From NCBI GenBank assembly GCA_905221605.1, contig CAJNDS010002196.1, positions 320,001 through 384,000 on the forward strand: DNA of 64,000 nucleotides, in the 5' to 3' direction. This document shows, piece after piece, positions 63,973-64,000 of this stretch; positions within the stretch are counted from its first letter, which is position 1, and each line of letters starts with the position of its first letter. The stretch comes from Symbiodinium natans. Lineage: Eukaryota; Sar; Dinophyceae; Suessiales; Symbiodiniaceae. The notes under the pieces were generated by a model, which saw nothing but the letters and a program-made list of their open reading frames with translations, did not search any database and was not told the DNA's origin. The position numbers and the translations under genes are program-made.

Positions 63973-64000
63973 TTTGCGGGCCTGGGGAAATGGATCGAGG

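Overview
The window looks like nuclear DNA of a dinoflagellate. The evidence is: telomere-like TTTAGGG/CCCTAAA tracts scattered through the whole interior; short exons separated by larger introns; many introns that fit GC-AG or GA-AG rather than GT-AG boundaries; a CCCH zinc finger of a form (CKPCxWFW...CxxCHLC) that I recognise as common in dinoflagellates; and every recognisable gene lying on the + strand, as expected for co-directional dinoflagellate gene blocks. No bacterial operon, rRNA, tRNA, CRISPR or intact transposase was found. Species cannot be named from the sequence.

Layout. 5.4-7.0 kb holds pieces of a polyketide synthase dehydratase domain. 9.1-9.6 kb is the 3' end of an unrecognised gene. 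10.5-11.9 kb is a well-resolved five-exon 2-oxoglutarate/Fe(II) oxygenase gene. 12.4-20.5 kb holds many orphan exons. 20.6-22.3 kb is a tandem CCCH zinc-finger gene. 22.6-35.1 kb is a run of unrecognised exons, including an RS-rich tail (24.4-24.5 kb) and a two-exon gene end at 34.1-34.4 kb. 36.1-42.0 kb is an RNA-recognition-motif (RRM) neighbourhood: a C-terminal half-RRM, an RRM split over two exons, and an RRM split over three exons. 43-50 kb mixes orphan exons with 1.2 kb of low-complexity DNA. 53.9-54.3, 59.5-60.5, 62.6-62.9 and 63.2-63.6 kb are short multi-exon segments with consistent phases but no recognised family.

The most striking feature is the intron design. G-rich TTTAGGG-type DNA tends to follow the 5' splice site and C-rich CCCTAAA-type DNA to precede the 3' splice site, so the two ends of one intron are complementary. 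In one case the intron is almost nothing but an AAAACCCT array; in another the splice donor is the first base pair of a TTTAGGG array. Three foldback elements and several trinucleotide arrays lie between genes.

Limits. Exons were found by eye, from open frames bounded by plausible splice sites and from conserved motifs. Many short exons are open in two or three frames, so unrecognised single-exon calls have low confidence. Start and stop positions of multi-exon genes are mostly partial. The multi-exon calls with matching phases (2-OG oxygenase, CCCH gene, three-exon RRM, 34.1-34.4 kb, 59.5-60.5 kb) are the reliable ones.
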